Source: Clostridiales bacterium
Lineage (GTDB): Bacteria > Bacillota > Clostridia > Christensenellales > Aristaeellaceae
NCBI GenBank assembly: GCA_012517815.1
Contig: JAAYUF010000133.1
Coordinates: 39,414 to 103,413 of the forward strand
DNA length: 64,000 nt
Direction: 5' to 3'
The position numbers and the translations under genes are program-made. Shown here piece by piece: positions 51,444 to 59,983 of this stretch (position 1 is its first letter; every line of letters begins with the position of its first letter). A model generated the notes under the pieces. The model was not told where the DNA came from. It made no database searches and worked only from the letters and a program-made list of their open reading frames with translations.

Positions 51444-51866
51444 ATGTCAAGGATTGACAAAGCGAAAGCGTTCAGAAGCCGACTAAACGTTGCGGTATCG
51501 GGAATGGCACAGGCGGGAACGATCGACGCGGATGTGGTGGCGAGCGTTGCAGAAGAATTCAAGCTGGGCGGAAGGTACGTAAAAGGAGAGCTGCGCAGTT
51601 TCGACGGGAAGCTTTACCGGTGCAAAAAGGAGACCACGGCGGCAAAAAAAGCCCCGGACAAGGACGCGGCGGGATGGGAACTGGCCGGGGCCAGCGAAAC
51701 GATCAACGGAACGGTATACCCGGAATGGGTTAAACCGGCCAACAAAAAGGCGGGCTACAAGAAAGGCGACGTGGTAGCCTGCGAAGGCAAGGTGTACGAA
51801 AGCACCGAGGACGGGAACACGTGGAAGCCGGACAGCGGGGCCGGATGGCTAGTAAAACAGGCGTAA
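51444..51866 (+). CDS. Tail protein with carbohydrate-binding module (CBM5/12-like)
   Basis: This 140-residue protein has a helical N-terminus (MSRIDKAKAFRSRLNVAVSG) and a C-terminal aromatic module (YPEWVKPANKKAGYKKGDVV; ACEGKVYESTEDGNTWKPDS; GAGW) with the spaced W/Y-GD-V-Y-W-P-W pattern of chitin/cellulose-binding type 5/12 modules. A second copy-like segment is at about residues 44-75 (GRYVKGELRSFDGKLYRCKK). It may help the virion stick to host or mucosal glycans. Confidence 0.75.
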   Translation: MSRIDKAKAFRSRLNVAVSGMAQAGTIDADVVASVAEEFKLGGRYVKGELRSFDGKLYRCKKETTAAKKAPDKDAAGWELAGASETINGTVYPEWVKPANKKAGYKKGDVVACEGKVYESTEDGNTWKPDSGAGWLVKQA

Positions 51867-51869
51867 GCA

Positions 51870-51890
51870 AGCGGGCGAAAGCCCGCTTTT
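51870..51890 (+). terminator. Rho-independent terminator before the lysis genes
   Basis: AGCGGGC pairs with GCCCGCT around GAAA, followed by TTTCATTTT. It separates tail and lysis genes. Confidence 0.75.
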
Positions 51891-51912
51891 CATTTTGAAA
51901 GGAGAAAATCAC

Positions 51913-52743
51913 ATGGCCACAATCATCACCAACGCGGCGCTGATCGCAAAAGGGAAAGAACTGCTTGCGTATGCGTTGAAAACCACAATCCCCTACGTAA
52001 ACAACGGAATGACGTTGCAGGGAATGGACTGCCAAGGACTGGTGGAGTACTGCCTGATCGAAGCCGGAGTGCCGAAAAAAAAGTGCGGGCTTGCCGGGAG
52101 CAACGCGCACTGGCGGGCGTGCGTATGGCGCGGGACACCGGAGGAATGCAAAAAGGCGTTCGGGAGCGTGCCGGCAGGGGCCGCGCTGTTCATATGGGCA
52201 AACGACGACGGAGAGCCGAGCAAGTACAAAGGCGATGGGATGGGAAACGCCAGCCACATCGGACTATGGCTGGGAAACACGTCGATCGCCGCAAGCGCGA
52301 GCCGCGGACGCGTGATTGAAAGCAACTTCAAAGGGAAAACCATCAACGGCGGGTGGAACATGATCGGCCTGCTGCCGTGGGTGGACTACGGACTTTCCGA
52401 CGCGAAGAAAGCGCTGCTCACAACGGCCGAAACCACGGCGGAGGAAACAACGGAAGCGGAGACGGCGGAGGATCAAAGCACCGGAACCACCGTGGCGGAT
52501 ACGTCCGGGTTCTACACGATCAAGAAAGGCTGTAAGGGCGGGGCCGTGGAGCGCCTGCAAACGTGGCTGGTCGAACTGGGGTACACGCTGGAGGTGGATC
52601 ATGAGTTCGGGCCGGCCACGGACAACGCTGTGCGGTACTTCCAGAAGATGAACGGGCTTACCCAGGACGGGATCGTGGGACAGAAAACGTGGGCGGCGCT
52701 GGCGCAGGAGCGGGCCAACCGAAACGAAAACGCCGTCGGCTAA
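51913..52743 (+). CDS. Endolysin: NlpC/P60-type amidase with peptidoglycan-binding domain
   Basis: This 276-residue lysin starts at ATG 51913 behind AAAGGAG; an in-frame ATG six codons upstream overlaps the ribosome site. The catalytic domain has MDCQGLVEYCL with nucleophile C40 and ASHIGLWLG with H115, as in NlpC/P60 peptidases. A Thr/Glu-rich linker (about 165-195) leads to a PG_binding_1 domain (GCKGGAVERLQTWLVELGYT ... GIVGQKTWAAL). It cleaves cell-wall peptides at lysis. Confidence 0.92.
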   Translation: MATIITNAALIAKGKELLAYALKTTIPYVNNGMTLQGMDCQGLVEYCLIEAGVPKKKCGLAGSNAHWRACVWRGTPEECKKAFGSVPAGAALFIWANDDGEPSKYKGDGMGNASHIGLWLGNTSIAASASRGRVIESNFKGKTINGGWNMIGLLPWVDYGLSDAKKALLTTAETTAEETTEAETAEDQSTGTTVADTSGFYTIKKGCKGGAVERLQTWLVELGYTLEVDHEFGPATDNAVRYFQKMNGLTQDGIVGQKTWAALAQERANRNENAVG

Positions 52744-52770
52744 CACACCAACAAATGACAGGCAGGAGTG

Positions 52771-53088
52771 ATGAACTTGACGATCGAGCTTACGATCCTT
52801 TTGAGCGTGGTTTCCGTATCCGCGGCGCTTTTCTTTGGGATTTCGAGCAAGAAACGCTGCGACAAAACGGAAGCGCAAAAAGATTCGGCGGAAATGGCCA
52901 CCGTGATCGTGAAACTGGAAAACATTGGGAACGGGGTAAACGAGATCAAGGCAGACATGCGCAACATGCGCGAGGAAGTGGCTGCGACGCGGGAGCGTAT
53001 TGTGGCGGTAGAGGCCAGCGCGAAGCAGGCGCACAAAAGGATCGATGAACTGACCGGAACGCGCAGACGCGGAGGGAATGAAGAATGA
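52771..53088 (+). CDS. Membrane/coiled-coil protein of the lysis cassette
   Basis: This 105-residue protein has an N-terminal membrane segment (LTIELTILLSVVSVSAALFF) and a long coiled coil (MRNMREEVAATRERIVAVEA). Its layout resembles XhlA-type holin-associated proteins in reverse order. ATG 52771 follows GGCAGGAG; a GTG one codon earlier is possible. It overlaps the next gene by four bases. Confidence 0.65.
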   Translation: MNLTIELTILLSVVSVSAALFFGISSKKRCDKTEAQKDSAEMATVIVKLENIGNGVNEIKADMRNMREEVAATRERIVAVEASAKQAHKRIDELTGTRRRGGNEE

Positions 53089-53369
53089 ACGACCCCGTAA
53101 AGAAAGAACAGCCAAGAGCACCCAACAACGGGAAACCGTATGTTCAGTTCTCAAAAAGGATGGTCGTTGCGGTAACGATCGCCGCAACGGCGGTATGCCT
53201 GCTGGGAATGATCCTGTGCGCCTGCATGGGAAACACAGACGGGCTGGTGGAGATCGTAAAAGCCTTTATCGGCTATGCGCTGGTGGCGTTTGCTGCATAC
53301 AGCGGAAATTCCGCCGTTGAAAAATGGCTGGTAAAGAAGTACAGCACGGGCGAAAATACGTCCGAGTAA
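53085..53369 (+). CDS. Small two-span membrane protein, holin-like
   Basis: This 94-residue protein has two membrane segments (VVAVTIAATAVCLLGMILCA and IVKAFIGYALVAFAAYSGNS) and charged ends. It lies between the endolysin and the LLH holin, with ATGA overlap upstream. It is a probable holin or antiholin. Confidence 0.65.
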   Translation: MNDPVKKEQPRAPNNGKPYVQFSKRMVVAVTIAATAVCLLGMILCACMGNTDGLVEIVKAFIGYALVAFAAYSGNSAVEKWLVKKYSTGENTSE

Positions 53370-53379
53370 GGAGAAAACC

Positions 53380-53847
53380 ATGAAAAGGATTCTTGCGATT
53401 CTGATGTGCATCCTGATGGTGGTCGTGATCCCGGTGGTAGCGCTGGCGGAGACGACGGTGGACGGAGGACAGATCGCCACGCAGGTGGTTGCGTGGGTAC
53501 TTTGCAGCATTCTGGCGGCGCTGGGCGCGCTGGCCACGTGGGCGGTCAAGAAATACGCGATCCCGTGGATACAGAACATCGCGGCACCGTGGCTGGAACA
53601 GCATAACCTTTTAGAGGCCGCGAAGACGGCCGTGGAATATGCGGAAGCAGCGCTGGGACGTTACAACGGTGAAGATAAATTGAAAATGGCGCTTGCCTAC
53701 CTGCAGCGCAACGGCTGGAATATTGAGAGCGAGAACGTACTGGCAGCCGTTCAGGCGAAGTGGCAGGAGCTGAACCTTGCCCAGATCACCGCCGGCGTGA
53801 AGGAAGCGCTGAACGACACGCAGAGCACGGAACAGGCGACGACCTGA
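53380..53847 (+). CDS. Phage holin, LLH family
   Basis: This 155-residue protein has an N-terminal signal-like segment (MKRILAILMCILMVVVIPVV), one further membrane segment (VVAWVLCSILAALGALATWA) and a helical C-terminal region (AAKTAVEYAEAALGRYNGED; MALAYLQRNGW) matching phage_holin_6/LLH proteins. It starts behind AAGGAG and is the last late gene before a strong terminator. Confidence 0.85.
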   Translation: MKRILAILMCILMVVVIPVVALAETTVDGGQIATQVVAWVLCSILAALGALATWAVKKYAIPWIQNIAAPWLEQHNLLEAAKTAVEYAEAALGRYNGEDKLKMALAYLQRNGWNIESENVLAAVQAKWQELNLAQITAGVKEALNDTQSTEQATT

Positions 53848-53851
53848 TGCA

Positions 53852-53888
53852 GCCTCCCCGCCGTAAAAAGCGGGGAGGCGTTTTTATT
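53852..53888 (+). terminator. Rho-independent terminator at the end of the late operon
   Basis: GCCTCCCCGC pairs perfectly with GCGGGGAGGC (10 bp) around an 8-nt loop, followed by GTTTTTATTT. It ends the prophage structural/lysis transcript. Confidence 0.92.
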
Positions 53889-54623
53889 TGCAATGAACGA
53901 TCGGAACCACAAGGCCAAACTGGCCATTTACATAGACATAAGCCGGGAGGTGTTCGAGCACCGGACGGTATGTACCACCATAAAAGGACGTCAATCTCGA
54001 TACGAGGTTGGCGGCCTTTTTGTATTGATGGAATGTATTGATTTATAAGCGTTTTCGAGATTTCGTTGGTTGAGAGTATGCCATTAATGGCGGCTTTCAA
54101 GAGCGCTAGGAAACCAGAAATTACCATGTACTAGACATTCTTACACAAATGCTCAGGTGGGTGCATTTTTTTGCACCCAGTCCATAACGGGGCCAGTTCA
54201 CAATGATACTATTGATGGGAACATGTGGGATTAAATGGCGACCGCATAAAATTTGATGTGGCATGAACATTAACAATGCCTATTGACATTCATTGGCAGA
54301 TATTGCAATATTGTGTATGAGAAAAGGACGATACATGCAAATATCATAGCTATCGGTAGCTAATGACAAATTTAATATCAGAAAGCAATAATAACAGTGA
54401 TTCTACCCAATAGCAGCGAATATAAGGGCAAGCTAACGATGTTCCGTCGTTAAGCCATCCGCGCCGGTTTCGATGACTGCTGGGCCAACCGCGATCATAA
54501 AAACCATTGTTAGCGTAGGCGACCGCCTACTGGAGGCTACTCTGTAAGAAGATCCGGATTACTGATGTACTTTGATAATGTATCCAGTAGGGTGTAAGAT
54601 ATAGTAGAACAGGAGGAAGATAC
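53889..54623. other. Transition from GC-rich prophage to AT-rich cargo; no confirmed gene
   Basis: A 52-codon frame from ATG 53893 (no ribosome site) is not convincing. At 54152-54178 GGGTGCA and TGCACCC flank a T run, forming a terminator-like hairpin. TTGACA at 54283-54288 may be a -35, but the matching -10 (CAATAT) is weak. GC content falls to a much lower level from about 54050 on. A possible structured RNA is listed separately. Confidence 0.55.
54432..54530 (+). ncRNA. Candidate structured RNA upstream of the defence-like genes
   Basis: GCTAACGATG (54432-54441) can pair with CATTGTTAGC (54505-54514) over 10 bp with one G-U, enclosing a smaller GGTT/AACC-based stem, and GTAGGC-GACC-GCCTAC (54515-54530) is a tetraloop hairpin. 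TAACGA can instead pair with TCGTTA (54447-54452), so two folds compete. No known RNA family is recognised. Confidence 0.3.
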
Positions 54624-56087
54624 GTGGCTGAAAATCATATCTATTTTAGTGATTTCTTTGATGTTGATCCAGACGTGTTGGATGAGTACGGAGTAATGGA
54701 TATATCGCTGCTCAATGATCTTCCCCTGTTCATCGATCCGTTCTTAATCTTCTGTAGTGACGATGCTGAGTACAAATCCATGCATGATGAAATCATTCGC
54801 TATTTGGTGTTCCTGCGTGATCGTTCCGTTATGCATCCAACACCCAGCGATGCAACGCTCCGGTACTTTTACTGCTTTCCTGAAGTGAAGCAAACATATC
54901 TTGGCTTTTGCCAACATGGGAATGCTGGTAGTGGGTTGGGCATTGATTTTGCTCGAGCGCTTCACTCTGGCTTACATGATATTTTTCAAGACTTTGGCAA
55001 GGAAACCATCACCAAAGGGACACACATTGAAAAAGTGTGCCTATTAAAGGAGGGTGTTGGTCGCGACAATATCAGCGACTTCATCACCAATCTCATCAAG
55101 ATCTTTCTCTTGAATTATACGGAGATATTTGCAAAACAGTATCTCCTTCCAGAACAATGTCGAGAGTTTTCCGTACCAAAAGTATTGTTCGACTATGATA
55201 AAGGTGTTTGGGTCACAAAACGTTATTATCTTCCTTGTTCTGACAGCGATTATGTAGTGTTAACGCCAGTAAACTTGCTTGTTCGGGATGATATCTGGAT
55301 TAATCGAAAGGACATGATACGGAGTTTCCCACAGATAGCATCATCTATTCCCGACGACGAACTACGTGAACGGGTCAATGAGTATTTCGCATCTATGCTG
55401 TCAAAAACCCCAAAGCAAGAAGAACGCGATCAGGCTGCTGAGTATACTCTCCGGAAATATCCCGCCATGATCGATTATTACATTCGCCATCAGGAGGATC
55501 ATGAGGAGGATGCATTGCAGCGAAGTGAATCTGACGTAAGCAATGTACAGCAGATTTTTATTCAGCAGGTTACTGACTTGGTTGGCCTGCTAAAGCAACA
55601 AACGGATTTTTATCGCGTACATGTAGCCGATTCGTACAATGAAGCTATGCAGCGAATCCTGTTTTTGAAGCAGGTTGTCGAAGATTGCGATGGGTATCGT
55701 TGGTTTTACAATGGCGATCAGCCAATTAGACGCGAGTCTGATTTGCATCTAATGTATAAACTGGCGTGTTTCAATACTCTATCTGACGAGAATGCAGAAG
55801 TTAATAATGGACGAGGCCCTGTAGACTTTAAACTATCTATTGGTCGGAAAGATCAAACAATCGTTGAATTTAAACTTGTTAAAACACTCAAGCGCAATCT
55901 TGAAAAGCAGGTGGAAGTATACACGAAAGCAAATGATCAACCTAAGAAAATCATCGTGATTATGTTCTTTACAGATGAAGAACATGCCAAAGCCTTGAAA
56001 ATTCTTAACGACTTGAATTTGACTGGCGCATCTTGGGTTGTAACAATCGATGCCCGTGGTGATAAGATTCAAGCTTCAAAAGAGTAG
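54624..56087 (+). CDS. Putative defence effector with C-terminal PD-(D/E)XK nuclease motif
   Basis: This 487-residue protein starts at GTG 54624 behind AGGAGG. Residues 1-360 are helical without a family I recognise. The C-terminus has E371 (RRESDLHLMYKL), then NNGRGPVDFKLS with D401, then TIVEFKLVK with E415 and K417, and Q429 in the next helix. That is the full E-D-ExK-Q layout of a restriction-like nuclease. The low GC and different codon use show a separate origin from the phage genes. It is co-oriented with the SIR2-like gene 211 bases on. An anti-phage role is inferred. Confidence 0.65.
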   Translation: MAENHIYFSDFFDVDPDVLDEYGVMDISLLNDLPLFIDPFLIFCSDDAEYKSMHDEIIRYLVFLRDRSVMHPTPSDATLRYFYCFPEVKQTYLGFCQHGNAGSGLGIDFARALHSGLHDIFQDFGKETITKGTHIEKVCLLKEGVGRDNISDFITNLIKIFLLNYTEIFAKQYLLPEQCREFSVPKVLFDYDKGVWVTKRYYLPCSDSDYVVLTPVNLLVRDDIWINRKDMIRSFPQIASSIPDDELRERVNEYFASMLSKTPKQEERDQAAEYTLRKYPAMIDYYIRHQEDHEEDALQRSESDVSNVQQIFIQQVTDLVGLLKQQTDFYRVHVADSYNEAMQRILFLKQVVEDCDGYRWFYNGDQPIRRESDLHLMYKLACFNTLSDENAEVNNGRGPVDFKLSIGRKDQTIVEFKLVKTLKRNLEKQVEVYTKANDQPKKIIVIMFFTDEEHAKALKILNDLNLTGASWVVTIDARGDKIQASKE

Positions 56088-56298
56088 GAGAAAACTTCCC
56101 ATCCATTAACCGTTAGCAGTCATGCACTATGTAAGCGCATGGCGCATGCCGTTTAAGTTCCTAAAATGTTTGAAGTAACCACAAACAGACAGTAATTTTC
56201 AAGTGATTAATCATCGCACAAATGCGTGGTAAAAATGGCATGGATATGTACGGTCAACTGGTTCAATAATTGCATATACGAGGAGGAGCTGGTTCTGT

Positions 56299-58311
56299 AT
56301 GGCTGAGAGCGACTTTGAAACAATTCTCTTGAATAGGGATAAATCTGGCCTTCTTTGTATCCCGAGCAATAATAAGAAACCGCCAGTTATCCTTTGTGGT
56401 TCCTTAATTTCTTCATACAATCCGACTAATATACCTAATGGTATGGTTCTGTCTGATACAATTTTTCATGTTATATTTAGGAATAATAAGCAAATCCACG
56501 GTTTGTTTAACGCTGAGGAGATGCAAGAAATTCAGGATGTCTTTGAAGGCAAAATTGGAATTGGTTCAGGGCTAGCGTTTGAGATGATATTTAATGAATG
56601 TCCATTTTTAGAAGAATTCAAAATGATCCTTCTAGATTTTTTCTCCGGAAGAAAACCTAACGATATTCACAAATACTTAATACAACTCTTGAAGGATGGC
56701 AGAATCTCGTCAGTAATCACGCCAAATTATGATGATTGCTTCGATGACGCGGCACAGGAGATATATGGACTCGATTATTCAAATTCATATATCTCGGTAT
56801 CAAACGAGGGCAATACAACGAGAATGAACGAACTCAGACAGTGCAGTGTTTTTTACATCCATGGTTGTGTGAGAAACAATGACCCACAGAACCTAATCGT
56901 CAGTATGGCAGAAGAAAATGAAATGCCTAAATGGAAAAGAGAATTCCTTAAACATCTACTAGAGAACAGAACCTTAATCATAGTCGGTTATTCTGGTTTG
57001 GATTTCGAAATTTGCCCTGTACTCTGTGGGTTGGTTGGGAGTGGGGTGTTTGATAACATTATATACAACAAATTCGTGGATGATGATACAAAGCTGAGTG
57101 CACTCGACATGATTGAAGTGGCTCGTCAATCACTGACTTATAATATTCGGAAACTTTTAAGTTATCCGTCGGATAGTTCGAATCATGAACGGATTTTTCT
57201 TTCGGGGGATTTGTTCGAAGCTTTGCATAGAATTTTTCATGATAATAGAAACACTGCTAGCAGACATTCGAATGCAACTGAATTCTATGAAGTAGTTAAC
57301 AACTGCATAGAAGATAAGACGGAATTAACAAGAATGTGGATTATCAATCTGCTTGTGCGAATGGGTTGTATCCGTCATGCGGTAAAGTTGCTTAACTACA
57401 TAATAAGAGTTGATCCTCCGAGTGATCTTCTTGAAACCGTTCCATTTTTATGGGTATCGGCAGCTATATTCTATAAGGCTGGAAGTTATAGCAATTCAGC
57501 GCACTTGTATCTTCGATGCATTCATTTAGTAGACCGAGAAGCTCTAGTTCATAATCATTCTGCAAGTATAGCCATGCAACAGATCAATGCCCGAAGTGAT
57601 CTGTTAGAATGCTTAAGGACGGGTGGCTACTATATCCGTGGATTATTCTTCTATATATCTATGAAACACATGTATCAACAATACATGTCAACATATAGCG
57701 AGAGTTCTCAACTTAGAATATCGTACGCAAATGTCATTTATAGAGAGGTTGTTATTTTGCGATCTCTTGTTCATGCTACTCATTATTGCCCAAAGATCAT
57801 TTCGAAAATGATATCCAGCAGGTTAAAAGAGGGTATTAAAATTGCCGTGGAGTGTGGGGACAGAGTACTTCTACAAAATTATGCGATGGAACAAAGCGTT
57901 CTTGCATCATACATTCCATTACCAGAATTCGATAACTTCAAGGAGGATATGTTAATAAATCCTGCTCTATCCTTGAAAGAGGATAGAAATGGGTATGACG
58001 AGTTAGGCACTCTGTTTGAGCAAATTATTTATAGACGAAAGGAGTTCTTACGTAAATGTAATCCATCAAACAGAAGAGAAAATGCTATAACAGGGTTCTC
58101 TCAAGATGACCAACGAAAGCAGATGTACAATATAGCTTGTATCTCTTATAAGTATGGGATTCTCCCTGAGGCACACAAGTGCTTAGCATTATCGAAAAAA
58201 AGCAAACTAACAACATATGACCAAAAAGAGATTGGAAGCAGAGACATTATCTCAAGATGTCAATACTCATTGCCCAAGAGATTATTATTTTTGCTGAGAA
58301 TAGGTCATTAA
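56299..58311 (+). CDS. SIR2-like domain protein with helical-repeat C-terminus, probable anti-phage effector
   Basis: This 670-residue protein starts at ATG 56299 behind GGAGGAG. Residues 28-290 read as a SIR2-like (NAD-consuming) domain: VILCGSLISS at 30-39 in place of the nucleotide-binding GAG-x-S loop, TPNYDD at 141-146, YIHG with H188, and VGYSGLD at 229-235. The rest is helical and probably TPR-like (about 300-670), a likely sensor. SIR2 domains linked to helical repeats occur in several defence systems that deplete NAD on infection. AT-rich composition matches the preceding gene. Activity is inferred; the altered first loop is a caution. Confidence 0.72.
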   Translation: MAESDFETILLNRDKSGLLCIPSNNKKPPVILCGSLISSYNPTNIPNGMVLSDTIFHVIFRNNKQIHGLFNAEEMQEIQDVFEGKIGIGSGLAFEMIFNECPFLEEFKMILLDFFSGRKPNDIHKYLIQLLKDGRISSVITPNYDDCFDDAAQEIYGLDYSNSYISVSNEGNTTRMNELRQCSVFYIHGCVRNNDPQNLIVSMAEENEMPKWKREFLKHLLENRTLIIVGYSGLDFEICPVLCGLVGSGVFDNIIYNKFVDDDTKLSALDMIEVARQSLTYNIRKLLSYPSDSSNHERIFLSGDLFEALHRIFHDNRNTASRHSNATEFYEVVNNCIEDKTELTRMWIINLLVRMGCIRHAVKLLNYIIRVDPPSDLLETVPFLWVSAAIFYKAGSYSNSAHLYLRCIHLVDREALVHNHSASIAMQQINARSDLLECLRTGGYYIRGLFFYISMKHMYQQYMSTYSESSQLRISYANVIYREVVILRSLVHATHYCPKIISKMISSRLKEGIKIAVECGDRVLLQNYAMEQSVLASYIPLPEFDNFKEDMLINPALSLKEDRNGYDELGTLFEQIIYRRKEFLRKCNPSNRRENAITGFSQDDQRKQMYNIACISYKYGILPEAHKCLALSKKSKLTTYDQKEIGSRDIISRCQYSLPKRLLFLLRIGH

Positions 58312-58513
58312 CTTATTTACTCCAATGTCCTGTGGAATGTTGTTCATGATAAGTATTGCTCCTTTGGGTTTTGTCAGTGTTTCAACCCACCTATACTGAA
58401 TTTTGCCTTGCACAATTATTCTGCTCGATCAGATTTCTACTATGAATGATTGCTTGGCTAAGTGTATAATACTAATAATGGTAATCTTGCCATAAATAGA
58501 TAGTGTCAAGGCG
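58312..58513. other. AT-rich gap before the IS element
   Basis: No gene or clear terminator is seen. The flank next to the left inverted repeat (TCAAGGCG) does not repeat on the right side, so no target duplication is evident. Confidence 0.5.
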
Positions 58514-59983
58514 AGGACCTGTTGAAAAAGTAGATAAAAAGCGCCTGAAATGGTAAAATAGAGCCATGGAGGCGAGCCACATGATGGGACGGAAAAGCGG
58601 ACAGATAGAGATGTTGATCTTCAATCCGGAGGATATCATTCCTACAAACCATATACTCCGAAAAATTGATAGGATTGTGTCATTCGAGTACATCTATGAA
58701 CTACTTGAACCGACCTATTCGGAGATAGGCCGTCCGTCCATCGACCCTGTGAGCCTTGTAAAGATGCTCCTGATCGGGTATTTGTTTGGGATCAAAAGCG
58801 AACGGCGTCTGGTTAACGAAGTTGCCCTGAACATTGCCTACCGATGGTTTTGCGGGTTTAACATCACAGATCACATACCAGACCACTCGACGTTTTCAAA
58901 GAACCGCATCAGCCGGTGGAAAGAAAGCAATCTTTTTGAGAAAGTGTTTGTATATATTGTGCAGGAATGCATTCGCCATAAACTGGTTGACGGCGATGAA
59001 ATGGTAGCCGACGGTACCTATATCCCGGCGAATGTTGCTCAAAGTAGTTGGGTGGATGTCGAAACCAAGGTAGAACTCAGCATGCAGAGCTATCTGAATG
59101 ATTTGGATGCGGAATTGGCGCAGCAACCCGGATTTAAAGCCCCGCCGCCCAAGGAAATTACGAAGACACGAACCACAAGCACCACGGATCTCGATTGCGG
59201 ATATATGAATCATGGGACAAAACATGGCGTCGGTTATTTAGCTGAGACCACTGTGGACAGTAAACACGGGATTATTACGGGAATGGATGTTTACCCAGCA
59301 AACGAAAAAGAAAGCCTGATCGTTCTTCGTCACCTGGAAAAGCAAATGTCTCAGGCGGATTTTTCCATACACAAACTCGCGTTGGATCGGGGGTACGATA
59401 CTGGGGCTGTCCACCGTGGTTTGGAGATGTTAGGGATTATAGGATATATTCCAGAGATTCATTTCCCCAACAGCCCTGAGAAATATGGTTTCAGATACGA
59501 CGAAAGTGAAGGTTGCTTCATCTGTCCCGTTGGGAATCGCTTAACATATCATAAACTGGTCTGCAATCAATCCACAGGCAAGTATCTGCGGTGCTACCAG
59601 ATTCAAGACGATCGATGCTTGTCGTGCTCCAGGCGTTCTGAATGCTTCAGTAAAACCCCAGTAAAGCGCAAGATTCTTGCAAGTAGTTGTTATCCGGCTT
59701 TCTTCCGCGGGCATAAACGGATTGGAACTAAAGAATACTACGCCATGATGCGAAAACGGAAGATATGGAGCGAAGGAAGTTTCTCGGTTCTCAAGCGCGA
59801 GCATCTGATATCCAAGATTCGGAAAAGAGGTATCCTCTGTGCTACAGAGGAATGCCTCTTGGCTGCCATGGCACTAGACCTAAAGAGGATGGTTAAGGCC
59901 ATCTTGCCTATAAAATTCTTGAGCTTTCGGTTCTATGTGAACGTGTGTTGTTCGTGAAATTGATCCATTTTTCAACAGGTCCT
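58514..59983 (+). mobile_element. IS1182-family insertion sequence
   Basis: The left end AGGACCTGTTGAAAAA (58514-58529) and the right end, TTTTTCAACAGGTCCT (59968-59983), are exact inverted repeats of 16 bp, continuing imperfectly (GTAGAT versus TGGAT). They bracket one transposase gene, for a length of about 1470 bp. No target-site duplication was found by eye. Both ends and the gene look intact, so it may still be mobile. Confidence 0.88.
58566..59957 (+). CDS. IS1182-family transposase
   Basis: This 463-residue DDE transposase has an N-terminal domain (GRPSIDPVSLVKMLLIGYLF; NIAYRWFCGF) and the catalytic core: VADGTYIPANV with the first Asp near 151, KLALDRGYDTGAVHR with the second Asp near 264, then a cysteine knuckle (DDRCLSCSRRSECF). 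GTKEYYAMMRKRKIWSEGSF with the final Glu lies near 418. It starts at ATG 58566 (ATG 58581 also possible). The frame is uninterrupted. Confidence 0.93.
   Translation: MEASHMMGRKSGQIEMLIFNPEDIIPTNHILRKIDRIVSFEYIYELLEPTYSEIGRPSIDPVSLVKMLLIGYLFGIKSERRLVNEVALNIAYRWFCGFNITDHIPDHSTFSKNRISRWKESNLFEKVFVYIVQECIRHKLVDGDEMVADGTYIPANVAQSSWVDVETKVELSMQSYLNDLDAELAQQPGFKAPPPKEITKTRTTSTTDLDCGYMNHGTKHGVGYLAETTVDSKHGIITGMDVYPANEKESLIVLRHLEKQMSQADFSIHKLALDRGYDTGAVHRGLEMLGIIGYIPEIHFPNSPEKYGFRYDESEGCFICPVGNRLTYHKLVCNQSTGKYLRCYQIQDDRCLSCSRRSECFSKTPVKRKILASSCYPAFFRGHKRIGTKEYYAMMRKRKIWSEGSFSVLKREHLISKIRKRGILCATEECLLAAMALDLKRMVKAILPIKFLSFRFYVNVCCS

Noticed and set aside
53893..54050. A 52-codon frame after the holin terminator
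   Set aside because: It lies inside the terminator tail, has no ribosome site and shows no recognisable sequence.
54432..54514. Integron attC site (complementary GCTAAC/GTTAGC ends)
   Set aside because: The core does not fit GTTRRRY or RYYYAAC on either strand, there is no integrase of the IntI type and no second copy after the next gene.
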